A DNA stretch of 64,000 nucleotides, from positions 42,094,658-42,158,657 of the forward strand of contig CM045990.1 of NCBI GenBank assembly GCA_025175895.1, in the 5' to 3' direction. A model generated the notes under the pieces. The model saw only the letters and a list, made by a program, of their open reading frames with translations, did no database searches and was not told where the DNA came from. The position numbers and the translations under genes are program-made. This stretch comes from Wurfbainia villosa (lineage: Eukaryota; Streptophyta; Magnoliopsida; Zingiberales; Zingiberaceae). Positions 11,773 through 23,389 of this stretch are shown here, piece by piece. Every line of letters begins with the position of its first letter. Positions within the stretch are counted from its first letter, which is position 1.

Positions 11773-12079
11773 TGTCTTACACTGCCAAGACATACGCTTG
11801 GACTTTACATCGCTAATATCAACCCTTAGACTTCCCTTGCCAACCCATGTTGGACTTTCCATTTGCCAAAACTCAAGCTTAGACTTTCCCTTTCCAAGAC
11901 CCATGCTTGAAATTTCCATTTGCCAACCCATGTTTGACTTTCCAATTGCCAAGACTCAAGCTTGGACTTTCCCTTGCCAATACTCATGCTTCGACTTTCC
12001 ATGCCAAGTACCCATGACTTGGACTTTTCCATTGCCAAGTGTTCCACTTGGACTTTCCATGCCAAGTACCCATGACTTG
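11773..12079 (-). repeat. GAG-1 3' LTR, left piece
   Basis: The sequence follows 26290-26650 of the partner LTR and consists mainly of CCAAG...CTTGG units. It breaks at ...CATGACTTG and resumes at 21433 with ACTTGGACTTTCCCATGACA, just as the uninterrupted partner reads at 26640-26670. Open frames rich in W-T-F and L-D-F patterns in this stretch are translations of the repeat units. Confidence 0.8.
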
Positions 12080-13258
12080 TGTTGGCGATCGATTGGAAGC
12101 TAGAGGGGAGGTGAATAGCTTGTTTTTCGTCTCTACAAAGAGATTAGCGGAAGCACAACAAAAATAATAATAAACAAATGAAAAAAAAAATGCTAACACG
12201 ATTCTTTTAAGTGGTTTAAAGATAGCGCTCCTACTCCACGGTGATCCTTGAGGTGGATCAACCCTAATCAATATCACTATGAAGCTTTCCTTTACAACAC
12301 TCCTCTTCTTACAAAGAATGTAGATGAAGCTTAGAGAGGAGAAAGAGATTTAGAATCACTAGAAAGCTTCGAAAAATCATGGAGGCTTGAGAGTATTATC
12401 AGAGAATAAGCATTAATCCCAAAAACCTCCACCAGCCCTATTTTTATAGAGAGAGGGATGATTTTCCCGTTGGAGCACCATCGATCGATGCACGATCAAT
12501 CGACGCCGGCGGTTAACGCTCAATAGCCGGATTCGTGATTCGCAGTCATTACCTCCAATGACCTCCATCCGACCGATGGAGTGATCACCGAAGTGATCAC
12601 AGCCGCAATGAGTGAGACTCCATTCTGCGCGTGTTCAACTTGATCCCGATCGCACCGATCGCAATCACCGCTATCGCAGCAAGCGATTGATCGATGTCGG
12701 TTTCACCCTGACTCAGTCGAGCACCTGACCAATCGACTGATACATCATATCAGTCGACTGATACTCATCAAGTATGAATAATTCATACTTGATTTTACCC
12801 CCTAGACCTAGACTCAACCTTCTAGCTCTTCCTTAAGCCTTGTGCCTCCAGGATCCCTCCGAGTCCGCGACTTGTTCATCCTTTGCGCTTTGCTTCCAAG
12901 AGCTTCCTTCGGTTTTGTCATGTCTTGGGTTTCCCTTTGCCAAAGCGTGCTTGGACTTTACGCCGCCAAGTCTACATGCTTGGACTTACGCTGCCAAGAC
13001 TTGCCTTTGGACTTCCTTTGCCAAAGTCCATTTGGACTTAATGCCGCCAAGACAACATGCTTGGTCTTATGCCGCCAAACCTTTACCTTGGACTTTTCTT
13101 GCCAAGATCATACTTGGACTTTGCCTTTACCAAGTCTTCATACTTGGATTTCCCTGTCACTTGAACATGTTCATAATTAGATCACAAATTGTTGCCTAAC
13201 TTAGATGATTATCCAAACATCAAAACATATAAATGCTTGAGGCATTGTTGCACCAACA
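12080..13258 (-). repeat. SIR-2 3' LTR
   Basis: On the plus strand it reads TGTTGGCGATCG...GCACCAACA (1179 bp). It pairs with 20205-21432. A TATAAAAA box (minus) is at 12441-12448, and CCAAG/CTTGG-type units at about 12940-13150. The LTR end motif is the complement of a CCCC...TCTAGC stretch at about 12100. The region 12480-12760 is GATCG-rich, whereas the partner LTR has CAGTCGACTG motifs at the equivalent place. Confidence 0.85.
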
Positions 13259-13272
13259 ATCTCCCCCTTTTT
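13259..13272 (-). promoter_or_regulatory. SIR-2 polypurine tract
   Basis: The minus strand reads AAAAAGGGGGAGAT directly before the TGTTGG start of the 3' LTR. A second copy-like tract (complement of CTCCCCCTTTGACATACATC) lies at about 13367-13386. Confidence 0.75.
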
Positions 13273-14309
13273 GATGTTTGGCAATCATTTAAGTTAGGTC
13301 TTTTAAAGATACATACATAATCATATCACATAATCATATATCCAATTCTAACTTAAACATTTCCTCTCCCCCTTTGACATACATCAAAAAGAGAAGAAAT
13401 CATATATTTCATAGAAGAATTGAATGCGTTGTAATCTTGAACTAAGGTATAGAATTGAAATTTAGCTCCCCCTTAATCCAAGATATAGTTCATGATGAGT
13501 AAAAGACATGTGGAGCAAAAGCCTATCAAACAATTTGAAGGTTTAAATCCTAACTTTGCACCAATAATGTAAATGTGGGGATGAAAAAAATATATTTTAT
13601 GAAACTCCCTCTAAAACACCGCATTAAACAATCCTAAAAGTTTGTTTATACTCAATATTATCATGCTATAGTTTTAGGACATCAAAGATATACTAAATAT
13701 CAGAAAGTGGAGCTATTTTTCAAAAACAGATCGATCAGTGTTTACGACTGATCATTTGAAATCAATTTCAAATTCGGCCTTTTATTCCAAATTTAGAAAT
13801 GCGTTAGAAATTCCAGAAACCTCGAAAAATCACAAAATTTTGTGTACACATTTCTGAAATAATACTTTATCAAGGAAAAATAATTTGAAAAATATATGGT
13901 TTCCAGATTTCAAGATTGATACAAACTTAGAAACTAACAAAAGTTCTAATGTTTTTGTAAACTTTGTATCACTTTTGTGTTTCACTTGAAAACTATTTTT
14001 CAAAATATGATAGACATAGTTTAAAATATGTTTTATTTGACATTTCCAATCATGTTCTTGGATCTATATGCACATCAATTGTGTATAAGCCTTCCCAATG
14101 ATTGGTCCAATGAAGGATCAATGTCTCTAGATGACACTTTGGTCCATAGTAATGCATCATAACAAGCATGATGAACCAAGTGCATCTTCCTAACATCTCA
14201 CATATTGTCTAAGTGACTCAATACAAAAATCATGGTTTCTTAGGTATTTTGTGAGATGCTTAAAGGTATAAGTCCTAGTATTTCTATAGGATCATGCAAA
14301 CTTACACCT
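13273..14309 (-). other. SIR-2 3' non-coding region
   Basis: This is AT-rich sequence between the pol stop and the polypurine tract. I see no env-like or other coding region. The complement of TTTGATGTTTGGCAATCATTTAAG near 13270-13290 is the kind of text that precedes Sirevirus polypurine tracts. Confidence 0.6.
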
Positions 14310-17300
14310 TTACTCAACCAAGCACATTCCAAGTTCTCTCCTAAGTGATGAAAATTCTACCTCGGGGAGAGCCTTGGTAAATATGTCGGCTAGGTTGGAC
14401 TTGGATTCAATGTAATTAAGCTCAATGTCCCCCTTAGCCACATGATCTCTAATGAAGTGATGTTTCACTTCAATGTGCTTGGTCCTAGAGTGATGCACCG
14501 AATTTTTGGTCAAATTTATGGTGCTCACATTATCACAAAATACTTTCATGTTGGAGTAAGATAGCTCATAATCCTCTAAGGTATGTTTCGTCCATAGTAG
14601 TTGAGCTACACAACCACCCATAGCCACATACTCGGCCTCGGTGGTGGATAGGGCAACACAAGGTTGTTTCCTACTACTCCAACTAACTAGGGAGGACCTA
14701 AGAAATTGGCATCCACCACTAGTACTCTTCCGATCTAATTTGCAACCGGCATAATTGGAATCGGTGTACCCAATCAAATCAAAAAACCTAGTCCTAGGGT
14801 ACCATATTCTTACATTTAGTGTGCCTTTAATATATCTTAAGATTCTCTTAACGACAACTAAATGAGATTTTTTTGCACATGATTGATACCTAGCACACAT
14901 ACCAACCGCAAATAATATGTCGGGTCTACTAGCGGTTAAGTACAAAAGGCTACCAATCATGCTCCTATAGAGTGTAAGATCAATTTGTTTTCCTTCATTA
15001 TCACTATCTATTTTAGTATTGGTTGCCATTGGAGTTGAAACTACCTTAGCATTTTCCAAACCAAATTTCTTAATCATTTCCTTAGCATATTTGGTTTGAT
15101 AAATATAAATTCCTTTTCTTGTTTGTTTGACTTGTAATCCTAGGAAGAAATTTAATTCCCCAACTAGACTCATTTCAAACTCTTTTTCCATATTCTTAAT
15201 AAAGTCTTGGAGAAGTTCATCATTTGTTGACCCAAAGATAATGTCATCAACATATACTTGGGCTACAAAGATGTCCTTTAATGTTGACTTTATAAATAGA
15301 GTTTGATCTACACTACCTCTCTTAAAGTCCTTAGAGATTAAGAAAGATGATAATCTTTCATACCAAGCCCGGGGAGCTTGTTTCAAACCATACAATGCTT
15401 TCCTAAGCTTGTATACATAGTTTGGATAGTCCATATTCTCAAACCTGGGAGGTTGTTCTACATATACCTCTTCCTTAATAAACCCATTTAGGAATGCCGA
15501 TTTAACATCCATTTGATGGAGTTTGAAACCCATATAAGAGGCATACCCTAATAGTATCCTAATAGACTCTAACCTAGCAATCGGGGCATATGTTTCATCA
15601 TAGTCAAGTCCTTCAACTTGATTAAAGCCCCTTGCAACTAATCTTGCCTTATTCCTAGTAATATTCCCTTGGTCATCTAGTTTGTTCCTAAAGACCCATC
15701 TTGTAGTAATGATGGTGTTTTCATTAGGTCTAGGAACTAACTCCCATACTTGACTCCTCTCAAATTGAGCCAATTCATCTTGCATTGCTAAGATCCAATC
15801 TGGATCAAGTAATGCATCTTTGATTGTTTTGGGCTCAATTTGAGAAATTAGAGCAATATGACTAGTGGGATCCCTATGAAATGACCTAGTCCTAACACCT
15901 TGAGATAATTCACCAACAATTTGATCTAAGGGGTGATTTTGATGAACTCTTATGGTTCTAGGAGGTGTATTAATTTGAGTTTGATCATAATTAATCTCAA
16001 TCCTTTGCTCATCATCGGAATCACCTCTTACTCCCCCTTGATTCAATCCTCCCCCTTGATCATTACCCCCTAAAGTTAAATCTTGGAATTGTTGGGTAAT
16101 TTCTTGATGTTCATTACTAATATCATCATCAATAGGGGATTTCCTAGGGTATGTATTGGAAGTTTCATCAAATTGGACATTTGAAGATTCCTCAATCTTT
16201 TGAGTCCTTTTATTATAAACTCTATATCCTACACTAGTGGATGAGTATCCAACTAGGATTCCCTCATCCGCTTTGGACTCAAATTTACTTAGATTGTTTT
16301 TGGTATTTAAGATATAAACTTTACATCCAAAAACCTTAAAATAATGAATTGTTGGAATTGTACCATTCCACAATTCAAATGGAGTTTTTCCTAAAAACCT
16401 ATAAATTAACACCCTATTTTGGATATAGCAAGCGGTATTAACCGCTTCCGCCCACAAGTAGCTAGGTAAAGAATATGCATTTAGCATAGTCCTAGCCGCT
16501 TCTTGTAGGGCACGATTTTTCCTTTCCACAATCCCATTTTGTTGGGGTGTTCTAGGACAAGAAAACTCATGCTTGTACCCTTGTTCTAAGCAAAAGGTTG
16601 AGAAATTAGAATTCTCAAATTCTCCACCATGATCACTACGGATCCGATTGATTTTGAGTTTTCTTTCATTTTCTACTCTCTTGCTAAATCCTATGATTAT
16701 TCCTAGGGTTTCATCTTTATTTTTCAAGAAAAATACCCAAGTAAACCTAGAGAAATCATCTACTGTTACTAAGCAATATCTACTACCAATCATAGAAGGG
16801 GTACTATGACAATCAAATAAGTCCATATGTAAAAGCTTTAAAGGTAAAACGGTACTAAGTAAATTTTTACCTTTGTGTGATGTTTTTGATTGTTTCCCTT
16901 CTTGGCATGCATCACACATTTTGTCCTTGAGAAATTTGACTTTAGGCAACCCTTTGACTAACTTCATTTTTGCTATTTTTGCAATGTTCTTCATGTTTAT
17001 GTGTCCTAGCCTCCTATGCCAAAGCCAACTTTCTTCCTCTTTTGCAATAAGACACTTAGTATAAGCATTAGTAGCATAGGATAAATCAACATAATATATA
17101 TTTGATTTCCTAAAACCTACTAACATGCAATCATTTAGAGTTTTGTGTCTTATAAAACATTTTGAGAAATCAAATTTGACATAAAAGTTTGCATCACATA
17201 GTTGGCTTACACTAAGTAAATTAAATTTCATATTTTTAACTAATAACACTTTATGAATGGCAAGGTTGGGGAATATCTCAATTGTGCCCTTTCCTAGAAT

Positions 17301-17417
17301 CTTAAGTTTGCCTCTATTACCAAATGATACCTTTCCCTTGCTAGTGTGGTTGATAGTGGAGAATTTTCTCTCATCACCGGTCATGTGTTTTGAGCACCCA
17401 ATATCAACGATCCACAA
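14310..17417 (-). CDS. SIR-2 pol: protease, integrase, reverse transcriptase, RNase H
   Basis: An open frame of 1035 codons, probably the downstream part of a longer gag-pol frame (see 14310-20150). Protease motif WIVDIGCSKHMTGD lies at residues 2-15; the usual catalytic D-S/T-G reads D-I-G. The GAG-pre-integrase/zinc region (LWHRRLGH, CDAC) is at about 130-175. The integrase core has HMDLFD near 197, SDHGGEFE near 260 and VERKNRALQE near 300. Reverse transcriptase lies at about 575-820 with QMDVKSAFLNG and the catalytic YVDDIIFGS. RNase H is at about 900-1020 with STTEAEYVAM and RTKHIEVKHHF. The order IN-RT-RH is Ty1/copia and the wording is Sirevirus-like. The start shown is internal: the same frame continues upstream past one TAG. 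Enzymatic function is doubtful because of the protease change. Confidence 0.85.
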   Translation of the reverse strand: MWIVDIGCSKHMTGDERKFSTINHTSKGKVSFGNRGKLKILGKGTIEIFPNLAIHKVLLVKNMKFNLLSVSQLCDANFYVKFDFSKCFIRHKTLNDCMLVGFRKSNIYYVDLSYATNAYTKCLIAKEEESWLWHRRLGHINMKNIAKIAKMKLVKGLPKVKFLKDKMCDACQEGKQSKTSHKGKNLLSTVLPLKLLHMDLFDCHSTPSMIGSRYCLVTVDDFSRFTWVFFLKNKDETLGIIIGFSKRVENERKLKINRIRSDHGGEFENSNFSTFCLEQGYKHEFSCPRTPQQNGIVERKNRALQEAARTMLNAYSLPSYLWAEAVNTACYIQNRVLIYRFLGKTPFELWNGTIPTIHYFKVFGCKVYILNTKNNLSKFESKADEGILVGYSSTSVGYRVYNKRTQKIEESSNVQFDETSNTYPRKSPIDDDISNEHQEITQQFQDLTLGGNDQGGGLNQGGVRGDSDDEQRIEINYDQTQINTPPRTIRVHQNHPLDQIVGELSQGVRTRSFHRDPTSHIALISQIEPKTIKDALLDPDWILAMQDELAQFERSQVWELVPRPNENTIITTRWVFRNKLDDQGNITRNKARLVARGFNQVEGLDYDETYAPIARLESIRILLGYASYMGFKLHQMDVKSAFLNGFIKEEVYVEQPPRFENMDYPNYVYKLRKALYGLKQAPRAWYERLSSFLISKDFKRGSVDQTLFIKSTLKDIFVAQVYVDDIIFGSTNDELLQDFIKNMEKEFEMSLVGELNFFLGLQVKQTRKGIYIYQTKYAKEMIKKFGLENAKVVSTPMATNTKIDSDNEGKQIDLTLYRSMIGSLLYLTASRPDILFAVGMCARYQSCAKKSHLVVVKRILRYIKGTLNVRIWYPRTRFFDLIGYTDSNYAGCKLDRKSTSGGCQFLRSSLVSWSSRKQPCVALSTTEAEYVAMGGCVAQLLWTKHTLEDYELSYSNMKVFCDNVSTINLTKNSVHHSRTKHIEVKHHFIRDHVAKGDIELNYIESKSNLADIFTKALPEVEFSSLRRELGMCLVE

Positions 17418-19010
17418 GCTTGGTTCTTCTACCTATATCACATGAAAAATACAATCCTTAGGTACCCAAATCTTAGGACCACTAGCATCAATTAGAAATT
17501 TCTTAGGGACCCAAGCCTTTCTACCCTTACTTTTAATTATGGATTTTCTACTAACAAGAGATGTAAATGCTACCTCCTTTTCCTTAGGCCTATATCCTAG
17601 TCCGACCTTGTTGTAAATAGCCCTTTGATCCTTAATTATCATGTCTAGGTATTTAGAGTCAATAGTAAATTTTTCTAAGCATGCTCTTAAGTTACCTATT
17701 TCTTTTTTCAATTCATCATTTTCATCCCTAAGAGTACATGCATCATCATCACAAGGTAATTTATCACAAGATGGTTCTACACTCTTAAGTGATTTAATCT
17801 CTATTTTTAAGTCTTTAATCCTAGTTTTCGATCTATTCAATGCATTTTGAAGACATGCAATTGTCTTGTAAAGTAAATCTACCATAGGGGAGTTGTTTAC
17901 CTCATCATCATCACTTGATGATGATTCGTCGTTTGAAGAAGAATATGAAGACTCCTCACTTGAGCTCTCGGCTTCTTCCTCCAATGCCATGAGGGCTAGA
18001 TTCCGGGTGGCATGACATACTTCTTCATCGTCGGAAGAGTCCTCCATGCTTAGGGTGTCCCATGTTTGTGCCACCATTGCCTCCTTCTTCTTCTTCTCCT
18101 TCTTTTCCTTCTTTTTCTTTTCCTTCTCCTCCTTCTTCTTTAGTTCCGGGCAATTTGGCTTTATATGCCCTTTCTTGTTGCAACCAAAGCAAGTTACGTT
18201 AGGTGTAGAATTTGAACTATTTGAAGACTTTCCTCTTGAGGATTGGAACATCCTCCTCACATCTTTCTTGGTGAGTTTCCTTGACTTCCCACCAAACTTC
18301 TTGACATAGTAAGCCACCTCGCTTGCCGATACCTCATCTTCACTACTTGATGAGTCTTCCTCGAATTCGGATGAGGAGGACACTTCCTTCTTCTCCTTCT
18401 TCTTTTTGTCCTTTCCTACAAAAAGAGCTATACCCTTCTCTTTGGATGAAGTGTTAGCTTATTCATGTAATTGAAATTCACAAAATAACTCATCTAACTT
18501 AACCAAAGAGAGATCCCTAGAAACCTTATAGGCATCTAACATTGAGGCCCATAAGGTTGTTCTAGGGAAGGCTTGGAGCACATACCTTATAAGGTCTCAG
18601 TTGTCGACCTTCTCACCTATTACATGTAGTCCATCGACTACTTCTTTTAAGCGACCGTGCATTTGGCTCACGGTCTCATTGGTCTTCATGGAGAAGCTTT
18701 GAAGTTGGCCAATTAGGAGATCTCTCTTGGCCCTTCTTGTTTCCTTGGATCCTTCATTGAGTTCTATCAACTTCTCCCAAAGTTCCTTCGCCGATTCAAA
18801 TGGCCCCACCTTGCTTAGTTGCTCTTTTGACAAACCACATTGAAGTGTGGTTGTTGCCTTGGCGTTGGCTTGAGCCTTCTTGGCCATGTCTCTCGTCCAA
18901 TCCTTTGTCGGTATGGGCACTCCGTGTTCATCGACCGACTTCTTTAAACCATCTACAATACTAAACCAATTTTCAATATCATTCATTAAATAATACTCCA
19001 TCCTACCTTT

Positions 19011-20076
19011 TGTTGGATCGATACGGTTTGCTAGAGGGGGGGTGAATAGCGAAAAACCTTTTCCTTTTCTTTTCGTTCGTTAAAACTCGAGAGATAATTA
19101 ATTGCAGCAGAAATGTAAAGTAAAAGGAGACAATGAAGTTTTACTTGGTTCGTAGCCTTCGGCTACTACTCCAAGGCCCTAGTGGTCCTTGACCACGTAC
19201 GGAGGGCAAAAGCACTAAAGGAACTCCTCCTCGTTGGAGGTATGAGTTAATCGATACAAGAAGGAAAAAGCTTGAGGTAGAGGGACACTCCCCCTCTCCT
19301 CGTATACGATAAAAGCTCCGAAGAGAAATGAACTTAAATAAAAACTAAAACCGACGTTACAATAAGAGAGAATTTAAGACCTAGACGTCGGAGAGAAAGC
19401 ACTTCGTGGTCAAAAAGTTGTAGCTTGGCGGAGGCTTTTGGAAGCTTTAGAATGATGAAGAAAACCCTAGGTTTGGCCCTCCTTTTATAGCCTTTGAGCC
19501 CCTTTTCGAGAGGAACCCTAGCCAATCACAATTGAGTTCCAATCTCCTTGAAATGGGGTGATAAGCCTTGACTCCTCGAATCTGATCATTGACCATCAGT
19601 CGATTGCTGACCTCTGGCAGTCGACTGATTGACGGCAGTCGAGTCCTCCAAGCTGGCAGTCGACTGATGCTTACTGCAAGGCAAAGTTAGCTTAAAGAAA
19701 ACATTATTTCAACGGCCTTCGACCGTCCGATCTCGACCTAGACCATCGATGGGATGTCTTTGGTCGGATCTATGCTTAAGACCATCCCCGTAAGGAGGAT
19801 ACGACCTCACTTACGCTCGCACACACGAGCTTACCTCGATACTTACCATGTCGCTTTTGCTTCCGGCCTTCCACTCGATTCCTTCGGCTCCCTTCGAAGT
19901 CACTCGAGTGTCGCCCGACCACCGCGGCTTCCTCCAGGTGTCGCTAGCCTTCAGCTCCAGCTATAGCAATCTTCTGCACACTCGATTCAGCTCGTGAGAT
20001 AACAACATGAGCTTAACTTTGTATCGTTTGCTAAAATCAAAACTCAGGTTTGACTTAGGTGCCTACTGCACCAACA
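19011..20076 (-). mobile_element. Solo LTR of family A in SIR-2 gag
   Basis: The 1066-bp sequence reads TGTTGGATCG...CCTACTGCACCAACA on the plus strand, the complement of the SIR-1 LTR. Flanks are a perfect 5-bp duplication CCTTT at 19006-19010 and 20077-20081. No internal element sequence remains, so it arose by LTR-LTR recombination. Joining the flanks restores the SIR-2 gag frame. TATA box (minus) at 19482-19489; CAGTCGACTG motifs at 19600-19670. Confidence 0.9.
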
Positions 20077-20190
20077 CCTTTCCAGTAGTTGAAGTCATTG
20101 CCGTCGAAGAACGGAGGCCTCGCCGTGCTATACCCCTCTTGGAAAGCCATTTTGCTTCGGTTGATTGTTAGATCTTCCGATGCGATCCGG

Positions 20191-20202
20191 GCTCTAATAC
20201 CA
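20191..20202 (-). promoter_or_regulatory. SIR-2 primer-binding site
   Basis: The minus strand reads TGGTATTAGAGC, two bases from the 5' LTR end. It matches the initiator tRNA-Met site TGGTATCAGAGC at 11 of 12 bases, as usual for copia elements. Confidence 0.8.
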
Positions 20203-20204
20203 CT

Positions 20205-21432
20205 TGTTGGTGATCGATTGGAAGCTAGAGGGGGGGTGAATATCTTAGCTTGTTTTTCGTCTCTACAAAGAGATTAGCGGAAACACAACAAAAATAATAA
20301 TAATAAAATGAAAACAATGCTAACATGATTCTTTTACGTGGTTCGGAGATAGCACTCCTACTCCACGGTGATCCTTGAGGTGGATCAACCCTAATCAATA
20401 TCATTATAAAGATTTCCTTTACAACACTCCTCCTCTTCTTACAAAGAATGTAGATGAAGCTTAGAGAGGAGAAAGAGATTTAGAATCACTAGAAAGCTTT
20501 GAAAAATCGTGGAGGCTTGAGAGTATTATCAGAGAATAAGCATTAACCCCAAAAACCTCCACCAGCCCTCTTTTTATAGAGAGAGAGATGATTTTCCCGT
20601 TGGAGCACCATCAGTCTACTGCCGATGCGGTTAACGACTTCTGAATAGCCGGATTCTTGAGATTCAGAGTCGTTACCTCCAACGACACTCTCATCAGTCA
20701 ACTGATCCCTCCATCAGTCGACTGATGGAGTGATCAGTCAAGTGATCACAGACCACAGTCGAGTGAGACTCCATTTTGTGCCCGTGTTCAACTTGATCAC
20801 CGTTGCCAGCATTAGCGATCGATCGATCGCAACATCAATCGCCGCCATTGCCAAAGCGATCGGTGATAGTCGTGGTTTCACCCGACTCGATCGAGCACCT
20901 AACCGGGCCGATCGATACATCGTATCAGTTGACTGATACTCATCAAGTATGAATAATTCATACTTGATTTTATCCCCTAGACCTAGACTCAACTTTCTAG
21001 CTCTTCCTTAAGCCTTGCGCCTCTAGGATCCCTCCGAGTCCGCGACTTGTTCATCCTTTGCGCTTTGCTTCCAAGAGCTTCCTTCGGTTTTTTCATGTCT
21101 TGGGTTTCCCTTTGCCAAAGCGTTCTTGGACATTACATCGCCAAATCTACATGCTTGGACTTACGCTACCAAGACTTGCCTTTGGACTTCCTTTGCCAAA
21201 GTCCGTTTGGACTTAATGCCTCCAAGACAACATGCTTGGTCTTATGCCGCCAAACCTTTACCTTGGAATTTCTTGCCAAGATCATACTTGGACTTTGCCT
21301 TTACCAAGTCTTTATACCTGGATTTCCCTGTCACTTGAACATGTTCGCAATTAGATCACAAATTGTTGTCTAACTTAGATGATTATCCAAACATCAAAAC
21401 ATATAAATGCTTGGGTCATTGTTGCACCAACA
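20205..21432 (-). repeat. SIR-2 5' LTR
   Basis: The 1228-bp partner of 12080-13258 reads TGTTGGTGATCG...GCACCAACA on the plus strand. TATAAAAA box (minus) at 20571-20578. It keeps CAGTCGACTG-type motifs at about 20608-20760, where the other LTR is altered; 20807-20920 is GATCG-rich in this copy too. Outside those blocks the two LTRs are very alike. Confidence 0.85.
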
Positions 21433-21437
21433 ACTTG

Positions 21438-21544
21438 GACTTTCCCATGACAATCACATTGTCATACATTTTGTCGAACATCAAAATACTGCTCGAGTCA
21501 AACTTTAGTTTGGTCAATCGTGACCTGGGCCGATTGCACCAATA
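21438..21544 (-). repeat. GAG-1 3' LTR, right piece
   Basis: This is the start of the minus-strand LTR. It reads ...CGATTGCACCAATA on the plus strand, that is TATTGGTGCAATCG on the minus. It is followed at 21545 by ATCTCTCCCTTTTT, the complement of a polypurine tract. Confidence 0.8.
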
Positions 21545-23389
21545 ATCTCTCCCTTTTTGATGTTTGACAAAAACCACAAACACCTTTGAGTTAGGCCACC
21601 TAACTCAAATCTCCATACCAATTCTCCCAAATTGGTAATCTCAAATTCTTCCATCAATTCTCCCCCTTTTTGACATACATCAAAAAGATTCTCCCCAAGG
21701 AGGTCAATGTCTCATATCCCAATGAGATCTTACAATTTCCCCCTTGGTCCAAAAACACCTAGGATGCCTTCACTCTTCCTAGTGATAAGTCTCATATCAC
21801 TCAAGAGAGACAATCCTACAAACTCTCCCAATTTCCAAATTGGGCATCTCACATTCTCAAAATTCTCCCCCTCATAAGGAAGAACACATCCATCATCCCA
21901 TGATGGATAACCTCCTCCTAAAGGTTTGCTCCCCCTTGACCATTGCACCAACAATATCCTTGGAGGGTCCCTAAGCCTATAGGAATATTAAACCATCAAA
22001 ATTAAGGTTAAAAGTTTAACCTTGAACTTTCACACACCTTAAAATTTGATACACTCCCAAACAACTCTCCTAATCCATATTCAATGTATTTTCACCCTTT
22101 TCAATGCTTTCCAAAGCATATCCTAGAGTTATGAGTAGTTAGGGTAGCCTAACATAGTTGAAATCAGGCTAAACAAACCTTGTTTATTCGAAATCAGGCC
22201 TGGCAATCGACTCTGACAGTCAGCAGTCGACTGTCGTTGATGCCAGTCGACTTCCATAAGCGGCAGTCGACTGATTTCTGCAAATGCAGAATTTTAGTAA
22301 TCAGAAATCAGTTTTTTGAAAATCATAAATAATTATACATAAATAAAAAAATCACGAAATTCATATGTATAATACTTATGTCAAAAATTATGAGTGAAAA
22401 ATATTTTAAAAATAAAATACTTATAAAATAGTAAGATTGACACAAAGTTCAAAACCATTAAAAAAGTTCAATGTTTTGACCCTACTTTGTATCAACTTTA
22501 TCAATGGTGATTGCTATCAAAAGAGACTTCATCAAGGTTTTCTAAAGTGTTTTTAAAATGATTTTGAAAACCTATATTGGATCATGATAAATGAGCTCAA
22601 TGCACGTGACTTGCACATTAACTTTCCCCATGATCCACTCATGGTATAAGATGAGTTTGAGTTCATCTAGATGCAAAAACTATGCATCTTGAACTTAACT
22701 CATTTCCTAGCATCTCACATGTATCTAAGGTGTATAAAACACACACAATTCAATGTAATTGTGAGATGTGGGAGTAGGGTTATTAGGGCTTCATGCATTT
22801 TCTAGGCAACTCTACTTGATTCCCTTATTCATGGAACTTCAAGTCATGTCATAGTCCTTAAATCAATTTTAATTAATGCATGAATGATCATAGCATAAAT
22901 GTTAACATAAATAAACATTGCCAATAATCATGAAGTCATGACATAAATATAAACCTAAGAATACATGATATAAAACCTTAATCCTAAGCATTATCATGAC
23001 ATATATATGATTTAAATGAATATGATGTCATGACATGACATATGACAAATAAAGCATAACAAATAAAAAGGTATAGATATAACAATACCTAAATTTTAAT
23101 ATTGATTGTCATTTGTTATTATTAAGTTCATTTTGTCATATATAATCACTTATCCCCCAAGTGTGCCAAAAACCCAAAATGGCACACCATGACTCTAAGA
23201 CCTAACTTGTGCCAATTTGATCAAATTATCAAACTCCTTAAATGATATTGGCACATCCTAAAATCCTTTAGGATATAAGATCAAACTTATTTCCAAGGTA
23301 CCCATAACCTTGAAAATGACTTAAAGTGTCACCTTTACCATGGTTAGGTTAACTACCCATCCATTTAAAGTTGGCACAACCTAACCCAT
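21545..23389 (-). other. GAG-1 post-gag non-coding region
   Basis: There is no pol and no other convincing gene in 1.8 kb. On the minus strand it holds, in order, the gag-stop hairpin (23392-23410), a GTGTGCCA...TGGCACAC hairpin (23161-23187), a decayed GGTGA...TCACC stem (about 22506-22535), a CAGTCGACTG cluster (22195-22275) and two polypurine-like tracts (about 21660 and 21545). The same order is seen in the other GAG copies. Confidence 0.7.
23161..23187 (-). repeat. GTGTGCCA hairpin in GAG-1 tail
   Basis: A perfect 8-bp inverted repeat GTGTGCCA/TGGCACAC encloses 11 bases. It is shared, with changes, at 34687-34713, 38243-38268, 52010-52037 and 60265-60291. Confidence 0.65.

Larger units (their letters stand above)
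14310..20150 (-). pseudogene. SIR-2 complete gag-pol polyprotein frame, broken
   Basis: With the solo LTR and one TSD copy removed, one frame of 1590 codons runs from ATG (20150-20148) to the stop at 14310 with no frameshift. Breaks are the solo LTR after about 25 codons, TGA near 18597, TAA near 18461 and TAG near 17433. Gag begins within 60 bases of the primer site and has a GNDFNYWKGRM-type start, a UBN2-like core (about 18480-19005), Ser/Glu-rich and Lys-rich segments, and one CCHC knuckle (CFGCNKKGHIKPNC, about 18146-18188). A WVPK-containing stretch (about 17450-17500) precedes the protease. Comparison with this frame shows where the gag-only elements stop. Confidence 0.8.
12080..21432 (-). 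mobile_element. SIR-2: full-length Sirevirus-like Ty1/copia element, minus strand
   Basis: The element has both LTRs, primer site, gag-pol and polypurine tract, and is flanked by a perfect 5-bp duplication ACTTG at 12075-12079 and 21433-21437. Its host is the GAG-1 LTR; the empty site is seen at 26640-26670. Without the solo LTR nested at 19011-20076 the element is about 8.3 kb. Pol is open over 1035 codons but gag is broken by stops and by the solo LTR, so it cannot now produce a polyprotein. Confidence 0.9.

Noticed and set aside
11798..12103. Open frames rich in W-T-F and L-D-F repeats (also 32760-33276, 53951-54209, 57045-57466, 62460-63019)
   Set aside because: The protein repeats are translations of the CCAAG...CTTGG DNA units, appear on both strands and change with indels; not genes.
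18046..18309. Phe/Ser-rich open frame on the plus strand
   Set aside because: It is antisense to the lysine-rich part of SIR-2 gag.
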